Positions 45,788-55,374 of a stretch of 63,245 bases of DNA are shown in pieces (within the stretch, counting starts at the first letter, position 1; each line of letters begins with the position of its first letter). The stretch is from RUG11241 sp964560085. GTDB taxonomy: Bacteria > Bacillota_I > Bacilli_A > RF39 > UBA660. The DNA lies in the NCBI GenBank assembly GCA_964560085.1, contig CAZLKF010000007.1:1-63245 (forward strand). Reading direction: 5' to 3'. The notes below the pieces were generated by a model. It made no database searches. It was not told where the DNA came from and worked only from the letters and a program-made list of their open reading frames with translations. The position numbers were made by a program, and so were the translations under genes.

Positions 45788-46006
45788 TTAATCAATTCTA
45801 ATATCTGGATTCATTTCCGCTGTTGTATGCCAAACAATATTATATTTTGTTAATAAAATTTCTTTTTTTAAAGCATCAAATTTATGAATATAACCAATAC
45901 CCATTTTTATTCCCTTGTTTGCTAACTCTTTTTCGACTTCTGAATTAACAATTGCAAAGATTTCTTTATATTCCTCCATATTTTCAAGTGGATCAATTTT
46001 TAGCAT
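45788..46006 (-). CDS. 72-aa protein leading the HExxH operon
   Basis: A small, mildly acidic protein of 72 residues with helical N-terminus and a WHTTAEMNPDIRID C-terminus. Good ribosome-binding site (GAGGTG), extended -10 (TGTTATAAT) upstream. Coupled to the two zinc-protease-like genes. It could be a partner or inhibitor of them, by position only. No family recognised. Confidence 0.6.
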   Translation of the reverse strand: MLKIDPLENMEEYKEIFAIVNSEVEKELANKGIKMGIGYIHKFDALKKEILLTKYNIVWHTTAEMNPDIRID

Positions 46007-46047
46007 CTTTAAACACCTCTAGCAATATTATAACACGCATAATCAAA

Positions 46048-46066
46048 TAAAAAAAGCCAAAAGGCT
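46048..46066 (-). terminator. terminator of the LCP gene
   Basis: The short GC stem AGCC/GGCT with a TTTT loop is followed by T7 on the minus strand, at the stop codon. Confidence 0.65.
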
Positions 46067-47415
46067 CAATTGAAAATTCCATCGGATTTTAAATATTCAA
46101 TTAGAGTAATTGCTTCATAAATAGTCGCAACATCTGGCTCCATAACATAAAGCTTACAACAAGAATATGAATATGTATATTCATAGGAATCACTACCATC
46201 TAAAGAATACTTATGAATATTCCATTTAGGATCCGTTAACAATTGATTTTTAATAACTTTTAGAATTTCATTCTCTGGAATATTTGTTTGAAATGAATCA
46301 GAAATGTTATTTAAAACATTCATATAGTTATTCAAAATTTCTTTGTCAGTTATTTTGGCAACAATTCCTTCAAAAACTCTCTGTTGATTTTCACCACGAG
46401 TTCGATCTCCACCAATAAAACTCTTACGTTCACGAGAAAACGTCAAAGCTTCCTTACCATTTAAATAGTTAACCCCTTTTTTAAATTCAAGGCCCGCCGA
46501 TATAAAATCTTTATCACTTACAACTTCAATTCCTCCTAAAACATCAATTAATGTTTCCAAGGAAGCAAAATTTATTTTAATATAATAATCAATTTTATTC
46601 TCGAGCAAATTCGAGATTGTGTTTATTGATTCATTAATGCCATAAATACCTGCATGAGTTAATTTATCTTTGGCATTTTTTGAATCTAAAGTGACATAAT
46701 AATCACGAGGAATTGATAACAACAACAATTGATGTGTTTTAAAATTAACCCCTAATATCAAATTAACGTCACTGCGACCAGTTTTGTTTAAGGATTCATA
46801 ATTATCCATACCGCTTATATATATTAAAGTTGTTTCTGATAAAACATCTTTGGAAACTGTTTCAACTTTTTCAACTAAAGAAAAGTTGTGAATGATTCTT
46901 ATATTTTCATCATTTAAAGATTCAAATTGTTCAAAGATGATAGTCGCGGCATCTATTTCATTATCAAGTAAAGCTGTAATCATTTTTTCTAATGAATCAT
47001 AGCATTTAGAAGTAAAGTCAATTTTTAAAGTTTCAAGTCCAATCGTGTCTTTAGTATAACCAATCATCTTTCCTTCTAAATCATTAATATCTAGATAATC
47101 ATCATTTGCAACAACAATTCGGTAATTATCTACTATATTTGTTTCACTGACAATACCAGCAACAAATGAGAATATGTTATCTGTTTTTACACTTAAGCTA
47201 AATAACATCATGGTCACGAAAAAAATACTTATATGAGTTATTATATTTAATATTTCATGTTTAAATAATACATAAAATAATATAGCAATGGTCGCAATTA
47301 AAACAATTAATACGATAAGTTCTTTTATTGAAATAATAGTTCTTATTTTATCTAATAAAAGGACTGATGCAAAAGTGTATAAAATTAGCAGAAATAAATT
47401 TAAAAGTTTTTTCAT
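46066..47415 (-). CDS. LytR-CpsA-Psr (LCP) glycopolymer ligase with 3-4 TM N-terminus
   Basis: The ~449-residue protein is an LCP transferase that attaches undecaprenyl-linked glycopolymers to peptidoglycan outside the membrane. The LCP domain (about residues 210-380) has GRSDVNLILGVN, LLSIPRDYYVTL with the key Arg/Asp, HAGIYG, INFASLETLIDVLGGIEV and LTFSRERKS...GDRTRGENQQRV. Three or four N-terminal TM helices and a ~110-residue region resembling a periplasmic-binding fold come before it, as in streptococcal CpsA. ATG at 47415 is taken; a GTG lies four codons earlier. It may anchor the EPS made by the neighbouring locus. Confidence 0.9.
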   Translation of the reverse strand: MKKLLNLFLLILYTFASVLLLDKIRTIISIKELIVLIVLIATIAILFYVLFKHEILNIITHISIFFVTMMLFSLSVKTDNIFSFVAGIVSETNIVDNYRIVVANDDYLDINDLEGKMIGYTKDTIGLETLKIDFTSKCYDSLEKMITALLDNEIDAATIIFEQFESLNDENIRIIHNFSLVEKVETVSKDVLSETTLIYISGMDNYESLNKTGRSDVNLILGVNFKTHQLLLLSIPRDYYVTLDSKNAKDKLTHAGIYGINESINTISNLLENKIDYYIKINFASLETLIDVLGGIEVVSDKDFISAGLEFKKGVNYLNGKEALTFSRERKSFIGGDRTRGENQQRVFEGIVAKITDKEILNNYMNVLNNISDSFQTNIPENEILKVIKNQLLTDPKWNIHKYSLDGSDSYEYTYSYSCCKLYVMEPDVATIYEAITLIEYLKSDGIFN

Positions 47416-47474
47416 ATCATTCACCACTTATATAATAACTAGAATGAATGAATTTTTTTGTCGTATTAAGACAC

Positions 47475-47506
47475 GAAAAAAGAAAAGCCACCATAATGTT
47501 ATGGGC
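47475..47506 (-). terminator. terminator upstream of the LCP gene
   Basis: The GCCCATAA/TTATGGTGGC hairpin is followed by TTTTCTTTTTT on the minus strand. It insulates the LCP gene from transcripts coming from the 48-kb RNA promoter. Confidence 0.65.
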
Positions 47507-47529
47507 GTTTCTTTGTGCCACTTATAACA

Positions 47530-47944
47530 TCATTTACTTTTCTTTTGAGCATAAGAACCGATTTAAATATAATTATTTTAAAATATATTTAGAAGATACA
47601 TATTATAGATTTGATATATTAATATTTTTTATATATTCTAATTTGAATTATATAATTTTTAAATATATTAGTGAAATATAATAAATATCAAATAATAAAT
47701 ATAATTAATTATATCAAGATTATTAATATAATAAAATTATAGATATTAAATTATAATTCAATATTAAATTAAAATTAATTAAGATAATATAAATTATAAA
47801 GGATAATAATATTACTTATAAACAAATATTAATAAATATTAAATTAATACAACTATACTTAAGTATATATTAAAGTAATCAGATATTAAGGGATTTAATT
47901 ATAAATGTAATAAAATTATTAAATATATTTTGGATTATATTTAA
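47530..47944. other. AT-extreme gene-free spacer
   Basis: About 415 bases with almost no G or C (four per 60 bases in each of 47641-47700, 47701-47760 and 47761-47820). There is no ribosome-binding site or credible reading frame and no DnaA-box-like TTATCCACA. Confidence 0.7.
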
Positions 47945-48066
47945 AATTTTGGATATGTTTCATACCCCAAGACGTCTGTCTTACATCACGAACATACCTA
48001 TAACTGATGATGCGAAACCATAAAACTTATGGTAAAGGTTTCAAAGGTACCAGTATCTTACCCTCA
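47945..48066 (-). ncRNA. candidate small RNA, ~120 nt, unknown family
   Basis: Downstream of a consensus promoter, the minus strand runs through GGUAA/UUACC, CCAUAA/UUAUGG, CAUCA/UGAUG and AAGAC/GUCUU hairpins. It ends in a 7-bp hairpin GGGUAUG/CAUAUCC followed by AAAAUUUU. Locally it is much GC-richer than its surroundings. It holds no reading frame. It does not match the conserved cores of 6S, tmRNA, RNase P, SRP RNA or common riboswitches that I know. Confidence 0.55.
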
Positions 48067-48071
48067 ACATA

Positions 48072-48100
48072 ATAGTATCATTACATTTTTTCTTTGTCAA
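48072..48100 (-). promoter_or_regulatory. promoter of the candidate small RNA
   Basis: The minus strand has TTGACA, a 17-base spacer and TACTAT; predicted transcription start near 48065. Confidence 0.7.
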
Positions 48101-48177
48101 GTCCAATTTTTATTTTTTTCGACATTTTTTGACAATTTTACTTTACAGATAATTCTTCTTTACATTTTTCTGATAAT

Positions 48178-48205
48178 TTGACATTTTATAAAATCATTGT
48201 ATACT
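48178..48205 (+). promoter_or_regulatory. promoter of the 149-aa conserved hypothetical gene
   Basis: TTGACA, a 16-base spacer and TATACT, with the AAGGAG ribosome-binding site about 12 bases further on. Very short 5' leader. Confidence 0.75.
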
Positions 48206-48227
48206 ATTATTCACCAAGGAGAATAAT

Positions 48228-48677
48228 ATGAAAAAAGAAAGATTAAATGATCATGTTACTACTAAAGAAATGATTATAACAATGTGTGAAGGAAACCCTG
48301 GGGCTTTAAACACTATTATGCAATTAATGGAAGAACCTTACGGCTATAGAGATATTTCACTTTGTGATTTATTAGAAATAAGAGGAACTGAGCTTTATAT
48401 GCTATATAACGATTGTTGTGATCAAAATAATGGTAAATTTCATCGAACTTTAATGATGATCAAAGAAGGTATATTTACATTTGATGAAGTAAAACAAAAT
48501 TTATCTTTAACAAGAGCTATACCATTCATTGATGACAATATTGTAATTAAAGATGTTCCAGCATACGGTCACTCATTTAATTCAAGTCACTATAAATGGA
48601 ATGAATATTGTGCTAAAAATAGAGCATCTTTCATTAGAAATTTAATTGAAGCCATTGACGATGAAAAGATAAGATAA
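48228..48677 (+). CDS. conserved hypothetical protein (MCEGNPGA motif)
   Basis: The 149-residue cytosolic protein has a motif MITMCEGNPGALN-type near residues 16-28 that I recall in short uncharacterised Firmicutes proteins, followed by LLEIRGTELYMLYNDCC. No membrane segment. It has its own consensus promoter, AAGGAG site and a terminator shared with the convergent surface-protein gene. Function unknown. Confidence 0.65.
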   Translation: MKKERLNDHVTTKEMIITMCEGNPGALNTIMQLMEEPYGYRDISLCDLLEIRGTELYMLYNDCCDQNNGKFHRTLMMIKEGIFTFDEVKQNLSLTRAIPFIDDNIVIKDVPAYGHSFNSSHYKWNEYCAKNRASFIRNLIEAIDDEKIR

Positions 48678-48704
48678 AAACGAGTAAAATTATTCGTTTT
48701 TTTA
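48676..48704. terminator. bidirectional terminator
   Basis: The ACGAGTAA/TTATTCGT inverted repeat (one wobble pair) is flanked by A5 and T7; it serves convergent genes. Confidence 0.75.
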
Positions 48705-51700
48705 TTGAACCGCATATGTAGTTCGACTAGTAGCATCTTTACAACTAGATTTGTCAGATGTTCCACAAGAAGTTGTATACCATGTAGTATCACTAGTATT
48801 CCAAGAATTACATCCGCAACGATTACAACTTGTACCGTAAACAGATAAAGCATAACTATTATAGCACTCAGAATTACAACTATTCCATGCATATCCAAGG
48901 TCACTACACTCAACATATAATTCGCCATATCCTCTTCTTCCAATATAGCAACCACTACCACTAGATTGGCATAACGTTCCCGAATTACAATAAGTGCAAG
49001 TTTTACATTGACTACATGTATAATGTTGATACTCATTTCTACTCACAATTTTTACCGAGCAACTATTAGTTTTTCCTTCAGCATCTTTTATGTAAGCATT
49101 GTAGGTTCCAGCTGCAGAAATAGCTTTTGTATTAGATGACGAATAATTAATACCATCCCATGAATATGTTATACCAGTTGATTGTGATGGTGAGATAGTT
49201 AAAGTTTTACTCGTTGTATAACCACTTGTAGTTGTTATGTTGCAAGTTGTAGTAGAAAATTGAGAGGCTGAACATGTTGAAGATATTACATATGGATTAG
49301 TACTCGTTCCACTACCTGTAAATGTGGTCGTTTCTTTTAAATATATTGTTGGTCTTACACCTCTAGCTGTTGTTGAGGTATTTAAGCTAACTGAACCACT
49401 AGTGTTTTGATATCTAACACGTGATGCTGAATATGGATTTAATACCCAATATACACTAGATGAAATATACATCCAATTATTTGTCTTACAAGCGTATGGA
49501 GAATTATTAAAGACATTCCATGTCGATGAATCATTACAATTAGTACTTGCTCTTAGATAATCAGTTACACTTGGTAAAGCAACATTCCTGCTTACTATTC
49601 GTGACTTTTCAACATCAATAGTTGCACTGATGTTTACTCCAGTTGTTGATGCCCCATATGGAACTGTTCCTGCATTAAAATCATGCGTTATTAATTGATT
49701 TTTTGCATCTGTTGTCATTGCATTATAATAAGTCGTATTTAATAGTGTATTTATACTTGTTCCCGTATATGATTCAAGATTAGAACCACTTGTATGATAT
49801 ACAGCATTTGAATAAATACCATTATAGATTAATTTATATGTTCCATCTGGTTCAATTGATATAATTCGCCATGTTCCACCATTATATGTTACATAATTAT
49901 TAGGATTAGCTCCTCTAAAATAATACCTTCCAACAGTTTTAGAATCGACATATAAGCCGTCCCCACTCGTTACTACCGCTTGATCACCTAATATCTTACT
50001 ATAGATATTAAATGTTATTGATTTTTGGGTAGCTGCGTTTCCAGCATTGTCTGAAACATTATAAGTTATTGTATAATTTCCAACGCCTAAACTTGATAAG
50101 TTTGTCACAACTGTTGATCCATTTTTTATTACTAAAGTAGTATAATTAACCCCACTATAGCTATCTGATATATTTACATAATTAGATAATGAAGCTGTTG
50201 AGCCTTTGCTAATACATATAGAAGTTGAGTTTGGATTAATTACAGGTAGTTCATTATCAAATCTAAATACATTTGAACAAATATCATTTTCATTACCAAT
50301 TTGATCAACTGTATATATACACAAATACCAATCACCATTTCCACTTGATTTTGATATTGTATTACCACTACTAAAACTTGTTCCACTAGCAGCACTTGTT
50401 CCAGCAGTTTGAGTCCATAAATATTTTGCCGAAGCAACACCTGTTAGATTGTCTGTTAACGTCACAACTGTTGCATTAGATTTAGCATATGTATTATTTC
50501 CGTTCACACTAAATCCAACTGATGGAGCCTCGTTATCAACTGTTAAAGTATTAGAAAGAGCACTTTCATTATTGCCATTACCAGCTGTATCGGATATTAT
50601 TTCAGCATTAAGTTTTAATTTAATGGTACCACTTCCAGCTGCTGTCACTGTAAAATTATAGGAATATCCACCACTAACTCTTGACATTGTTGGATTTGAT
50701 ATTGTTGGTACTACATCACCAGTTTTAACAACTGTCAAATCGGATGAATTTATAGAATTACCATTTATTCCAATATTATCTGTGCAAGTTAAAGTTAAAG
50801 ATGAGCTGCCATAACTAATAGTTGAAGGATTCGGTCCACTTGTCCATACACAGACCGGTTTTATTGTATCTGTTATAATTAAAGTTGCACAATTACTTAT
50901 TTCTGCTCCATAGTTTCCACTTGCCGACATGCTTGCTTTTGCTGAATATGAGCCAATTGCTGAAGGTGCTCCACTTAAAGCAGTTCCACATGATGTTCCA
51001 CTATAGTATGTATATGTAATTGTTCCATTTGGAGTTGTTCCTCCACTTACCCCACTTACACTTGGAGCATTTATTATTATTGCACTTCCGGTATAAGCAG
51101 CTGATTTATTTGCTAAAGTTAAATTTGGAGTTGCTGCAGTTATTGTAGCAGATGTCTTTGTATAACTTGTTGAATCCAAAACATAATTGCTATTATTCTG
51201 ACTCATTCCATTAATTGCTATGCTTGTTGCTGATGCAACATTGGCGTTATTGTATGCTGCACTTGTATAACTTATGGTTACATTATCACCACTTATTAAG
51301 CCACTTCCCGTTGTTGCCGTTATTGCGAATCCACTTGGAGCAGCTGTTGAACCATTATATGCTTTCGTAATTGGGCTATATGTAAAATTAGCAACCGTCA
51401 ATGTTTTCTTATTTATCGTACAAGTAAGAGTTTTACTTATAGTGCCATCACTAAATGCATAATTATCATTAGCATTTATTGTCACTTCATAATTACCATA
51501 AGAGGTTCCAGAATTATTCACATAAGTTGCATTAACGGCTCCACTAGCTAAATTTTGAGCTGCCTTATTGTAAGTTAAAGTATTACAACTACCAGTTGTT
51601 GCCGTTTTTGATCTAACAACATTTATTGTTCCACTCGATGTTAAAATGTTAGCATTACCAGCATTATCATATACTGATGAAGCTTTTAAACTTAAAGCAA

Positions 51701-52394
51701 AATTACCAACATTAAGGCCTTTAGCAGTTACAGTATATTTATAACCATTAGTAACAGTAACAGGATTACTTACATTAGTAATAGTTGCAACACTTGTATT
51801 ACTTGACACAAAATCACTCGTAGTAAGCAATGATGATTGCATTCCGCTACCTGTATCTTTACAAGTAATGTCATATGTATTAGTTTTTGTAGCTGTTACG
51901 TCATTTAAAGTTCCCCATGTACAAAGAGGACAATTTAAATCCATGCTAACAGTTTTACTTACAGAACTACTATATGGTGTATTACTTGTAACAGTCATTG
52001 TTAGAGAACTATTACTTGTTGATCCAGTAACAAGAATGTCATGCGTTTTACTATTATTAGCAGTTAATGTATAACTACTAGGAGCAACTCCATCAATTTT
52101 ATATGTTAAATCGTTGTTATTAAATGAAATAGTATAAGTTACATTATAATTATTTGGGTTCCCTATCGATAAATGAATTGTTGCTTGTCCATCACAAAAG
52201 CCATAGCTTTCTTTATTAGACAAAAGTTGTAATTGCTGATAAGTTATTGTTGCAATACTTTGAGTATAACTGGAATCCTTACTAAAATACGCGTTAACAT
52301 TTAAAAGATTCAAAAAATTAACGCATAATAATATTATTAAAACTTTCAGATATTGTATAGTTTTCTTATAAAAAATGTTTTCAATAATTGTCAT
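48702..52394 (-). CDS. giant secreted surface protein with MBG/Ig-like domains and Cys-rich C-terminus
   Basis: The 1230-residue protein begins with a signal-anchor/signal peptide (about residues 15-36, ending NVNA). Next come Ig-like segments, MBG-type repeats (STAAPSGFAITATTGSGLI..., TYNKAAQN), two or three Thr/Ser-rich Ig domains, a Gly-Tyr-Trp domain (about 850-1040: NPNNYVTYNGGTWRIIS) and a final ~110 residues with 20-odd Cys. No LPXTG motif is seen. Codon choice is rich in Ser/Thr/Asn as in adhesins. Promoter, GAGGTG site and terminator are its own. Probably an adhesin or matrix component. Confidence 0.78.
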   Translation of the reverse strand: MTIIENIFYKKTIQYLKVLIILLCVNFLNLLNVNAYFSKDSSYTQSIATITYQQLQLLSNKESYGFCDGQATIHLSIGNPNNYNVTYTISFNNNDLTYKIDGVAPSSYTLTANNSKTHDILVTGSTSNSSLTMTVTSNTPYSSSVSKTVSMDLNCPLCTWGTLNDVTATKTNTYDITCKDTGSGMQSSLLTTSDFVSSNTSVATITNVSNPVTVTNGYKYTVTAKGLNVGNFALSLKASSVYDNAGNANILTSSGTINVVRSKTATTGSCNTLTYNKAAQNLASGAVNATYVNNSGTSYGNYEVTINANDNYAFSDGTISKTLTCTINKKTLTVANFTYSPITKAYNGSTAAPSGFAITATTGSGLISGDNVTISYTSAAYNNANVASATSIAINGMSQNNSNYVLDSTSYTKTSATITAATPNLTLANKSAAYTGSAIIINAPSVSGVSGGTTPNGTITYTYYSGTSCGTALSGAPSAIGSYSAKASMSASGNYGAEISNCATLIITDTIKPVCVWTSGPNPSTISYGSSSLTLTCTDNIGINGNSINSSDLTVVKTGDVVPTISNPTMSRVSGGYSYNFTVTAAGSGTIKLKLNAEIISDTAGNGNNESALSNTLTVDNEAPSVGFSVNGNNTYAKSNATVVTLTDNLTGVASAKYLWTQTAGTSAASGTSFSSGNTISKSSGNGDWYLCIYTVDQIGNENDICSNVFRFDNELPVINPNSTSICISKGSTASLSNYVNISDSYSGVNYTTLVIKNGSTVVTNLSSLGVGNYTITYNVSDNAGNAATQKSITFNIYSKILGDQAVVTSGDGLYVDSKTVGRYYFRGANPNNYVTYNGGTWRIISIEPDGTYKLIYNGIYSNAVYHTSGSNLESYTGTSINTLLNTTYYNAMTTDAKNQLITHDFNAGTVPYGASTTGVNISATIDVEKSRIVSRNVALPSVTDYLRASTNCNDSSTWNVFNNSPYACKTNNWMYISSSVYWVLNPYSASRVRYQNTSGSVSLNTSTTARGVRPTIYLKETTTFTGSGTSTNPYVISSTCSASQFSTTTCNITTTSGYTTSKTLTISPSQSTGITYSWDGINYSSSNTKAISAAGTYNAYIKDAEGKTNSCSVKIVSRNEYQHYTCSQCKTCTYCNSGTLCQSSGSGCYIGRRGYGELYVECSDLGYAWNSCNSECYNSYALSVYGTSCNRCGCNSWNTSDTTWYTTSCGTSDKSSCKDATSRTTYAVQ

Positions 52395-52446
52395 GTCGCA
52401 CCTCTATATTGTCTATCGTTTAAACATTATAACACTTTTTTGAATA

Positions 52447-52474
52447 AAAAAAAAAGCAATAAGTACATTATTGC
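52447..52474 (-). terminator. terminator of dnaE
   Basis: The stem GCAATAA/TTATTGC with a 5-base loop is followed by T10 on the minus strand; the dnaE stop codon lies in the stem. Confidence 0.8.
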
Positions 52475-55374
52475 CAATTTTTGTCAGTTTTTATCTGTTC
52501 AATTATTCGATTAACCACTAATTGATACTTATCAAATCTCTTTTCAACCCTAGCATTAATTATTAAAATATCGCCTTTTTCAACATTTTCAAGTTCTTGA
52601 TAAATCGTTGGAAAGATAACAACATCTATTTTACTAGTTTCATCAGAACCTGTCACAAACAGCATCGTATTATTGGTTTTTGTTTTTATTTCTTTTAAGC
52701 GATCAACGTAAATGATAATATCAACGATTTTATCAAAATAAGCATTCAAATCTTTAATAGCCAAATGATTATTATATTTACCACGATATTCTGTAATAAT
52801 ATGATTACTCAAATAAAAACCAAAAGTATCAAATTCATAAGCCATCAATTCAGTTTTAGAATACTCTTTTAACACTTCAATGGCAGGCTTAGGTAATGAT
52901 TCATCGTCTAAATCATTAGCTATCTCTGCATAGTTAATTAAAGCATCAAGCGAATTAATAATTGTCTTCTCATTATAGCCAAAAGTTGTAAAAGCTCCTG
53001 CATATGTTAAACTTTCAAGTGTTTTCTTATTGACACTTTTACCATACACTCGCTTTATAAAGTCAAAGATATCTTTATAGTTACCTTTTTGTCTTTCTAA
53101 AACAATTGTATTAATAGCATTAATACCTAAATTCTTAATTCCACTTAAAGGAAATCTCAAACCAAACTCTTCAATTTTGTACTCATTGTTACTTGTTATG
53201 ACACTCGGTCTTAATATTTCAAGTGCTGCATCTTTACATTCATAAATATAAGTTGACACTTTCTCACTACCACTTACCATAGTTAATAGATTTTTCATAA
53301 AGTATTTATAATAATGAGCTTTCAAATAAGCCATATCATAAGCAATTTTTGAATAAGCAACTGAATGAGCTCGATTAAAACCATATTCGGCAAATTTCAA
53401 AATCAAATTATAAACTTTCTCGCTGATAAGCTTGTTATGACCTCTTCCTACACTTTGATTAATAAATTTATCTTTTTCCTTAAGCAAAATATCTTCTTTC
53501 TTTTTACTCATAGCTTTACGTAAAAGATCAGCCTCAGCTAAACTATATCCTGCCATCACACTAGCAATTTGCATAATTTGTTCTTGATAAACAATAATTC
53601 CATAAGTATTTTTTAAAATCGGTTCTAAGCAATCATCAAAATAATCAATTTTTTCTAGACCATTTTTACGTTTTATATAAGAATCAATATTCTTCATTGG
53701 TCCTGGACGATACAAAGCAATAGCAGCTACAATATCTTCAAAACTTGAGGGTTTTAATTTACCAATAAAATTCATCATTCCCGTTGACTCAAATTGAAAG
53801 ATTCCTGTTGTTAAAGATTTCTTAAATATTTCCAAAGTCTCTTTATCGTCTAATGGAATTGTTTTTAAATTGACTTTTATATTATCATGTTCTAAATCTT
53901 TTAAACAATCATTTATTAAAGTCAAGTTGCGAAGAGCTAAAAAATCCATTTTTAAGAGACCAAGTTTTTCTAAATGCTCCATTGAATAACCCGTAATATA
54001 AAATTCTTCGTGATTACGTTCTAAAGGAATTATGTCATCTAAATCGATGCTGGCCATGACAACACCAGCAGCATGGATAGAAGTGTGTCTTTTTAAACCT
54101 TCTAAGCGCATCGCGATTTTATACAAAACTTTTAATTCATTATTAACCTTAAGAAAATTTTTCAATTTCTCATTGGTATTATAATTTTCAATTAATAGTA
54201 AAGTTGAATTAATATATTTTATTAAATATTCGACATCAAGGTTCATTACGCGACCAAGGTCACGAATTATTTGTTTAGACCCAAGTGTTCCAAAAGTAAT
54301 AATTGGCGCAACACGTTTTAAACCATATTTTTTGACACAATAATCAATTACTTCGCCTCTTCTTGTATATTCAAAATCAATATCAATATCAGGCATACTA
54401 ATACGTTCAGGATTCAAAAAACGTTCAAAAAGCAAATTGTATTTTATTGGATCGACTTCCGTAATACTCAATAAATATGCAACTAATGAGCCAGCTGCCG
54501 AACCTCGACCTGGACCAACTAAAATACCTTGTTCTTTAGCAAATTTAACATAATCATAAACAACTAAAAAGTAATTACAAAAACCCATTTTATTAATAAT
54601 ATCTAATTCATATTTTAAGCGTTCTTGATAAACACTACCTACTTTAGAACCAAATATGTGTTTCAAACCATTAATACAAAGTTTTTTCAAAAATGCAAAA
54701 CTATCTAAATTATCTGGGCATTCATAAATTGGTAAAAGGTTTTTATGATATTCTATTTTTAAATCGCATAATTCACTGATTAAACGATTATTATCGTTTA
54801 TAAGCGGATTATCAAGTATTGGATATAAATCATTCAAATCAAGCTCAAACGGCTCCTTTAAGCCCATTTTAACGCCATATAAATACTTTACATAACTAGC
54901 GTCTTCTTTTTCTAAATAAATTATTTTATTCATATATAATTTATTGTCTTCTTTTATTAAATAACGCTCTTCTTCATTTTTAAATGAAATAAATATTGTT
55001 TTAAATATTTTGGATAAATCTTTGTACACTTCATATGATTCAAAAGGAATAATACAAATTAAGTCGGATGAATATTCACTTAAAAGTGACATACTTTTTT
55101 CATTTGATGTTATTTTTAGTAAATTCTTATAACCTTGATAATTTCTCGCATATAAGATAATAATATGATTATCAACTGCTAATTCTAATCCAACTATCGG
55201 TTTGATGTTATTCTTGATGCAAGCATCATAAAATTCCATACAACCAAACATATTATTATCAGTAATGGTTAATGATTTAAGATTGTTTTTTAATGCGAAA
55301 GCAATTAAATCAGGAACTTTAATCATACTTGATAACAAAGAATATTCTGTTTTGATATTTAATGGCGTATTCAT
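52468..55374 (-). CDS. dnaE: DNA polymerase III subunit alpha (DnaE)
   Basis: The 968-residue replicative-type C-family polymerase has an N-terminal PHP domain (about 1-200), then the palm with GPGRGSAAGSLVAYLL and MPDIDIDFEYTRR (catalytic Asp). The fingers/beta-binding region includes NRAHSVAYSKIAYDMAYLKAHY, and a C-terminal OB fold follows (about 880-960). In the PHP domain the usual HxH and TDH metal ligands are replaced (NIKTEYSLL, TITDNNMFG), so a PHP exonuclease is unlikely. It is shorter than the ~1,100 aa of B. subtilis DnaE. Start at the ATG 55374 with GAGGTG, not the upstream GTG. Confidence 0.93.
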   Translation of the reverse strand: MNTPLNIKTEYSLLSSMIKVPDLIAFALKNNLKSLTITDNNMFGCMEFYDACIKNNIKPIVGLELAVDNHIIILYARNYQGYKNLLKITSNEKSMSLLSEYSSDLICIIPFESYEVYKDLSKIFKTIFISFKNEEERYLIKEDNKLYMNKIIYLEKEDASYVKYLYGVKMGLKEPFELDLNDLYPILDNPLINDNNRLISELCDLKIEYHKNLLPIYECPDNLDSFAFLKKLCINGLKHIFGSKVGSVYQERLKYELDIINKMGFCNYFLVVYDYVKFAKEQGILVGPGRGSAAGSLVAYLLSITEVDPIKYNLLFERFLNPERISMPDIDIDFEYTRRGEVIDYCVKKYGLKRVAPIITFGTLGSKQIIRDLGRVMNLDVEYLIKYINSTLLLIENYNTNEKLKNFLKVNNELKVLYKIAMRLEGLKRHTSIHAAGVVMASIDLDDIIPLERNHEEFYITGYSMEHLEKLGLLKMDFLALRNLTLINDCLKDLEHDNIKVNLKTIPLDDKETLEIFKKSLTTGIFQFESTGMMNFIGKLKPSSFEDIVAAIALYRPGPMKNIDSYIKRKNGLEKIDYFDDCLEPILKNTYGIIVYQEQIMQIASVMAGYSLAEADLLRKAMSKKKEDILLKEKDKFINQSVGRGHNKLISEKVYNLILKFAEYGFNRAHSVAYSKIAYDMAYLKAHYYKYFMKNLLTMVSGSEKVSTYIYECKDAALEILRPSVITSNNEYKIEEFGLRFPLSGIKNLGINAINTIVLERQKGNYKDIFDFIKRVYGKSVNKKTLESLTYAGAFTTFGYNEKTIINSLDALINYAEIANDLDDESLPKPAIEVLKEYSKTELMAYEFDTFGFYLSNHIITEYRGKYNNHLAIKDLNAYFDKIVDIIIYVDRLKEIKTKTNNTMLFVTGSDETSKIDVVIFPTIYQELENVEKGDILIINARVEKRFDKYQLVVNRIIEQIKTDKNWQ

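Noticed and set aside
47448..47681. 77-codon plus-strand frame upstream of the AT-rich spacer
   Set aside because: It crosses a terminator and extreme AT sequence, and has no ribosome-binding site.
47530..47944. Replication origin
   Set aside because: AT-rich, but no DnaA boxes and no dnaA, dnaN or rnpA-rpmH neighbours.
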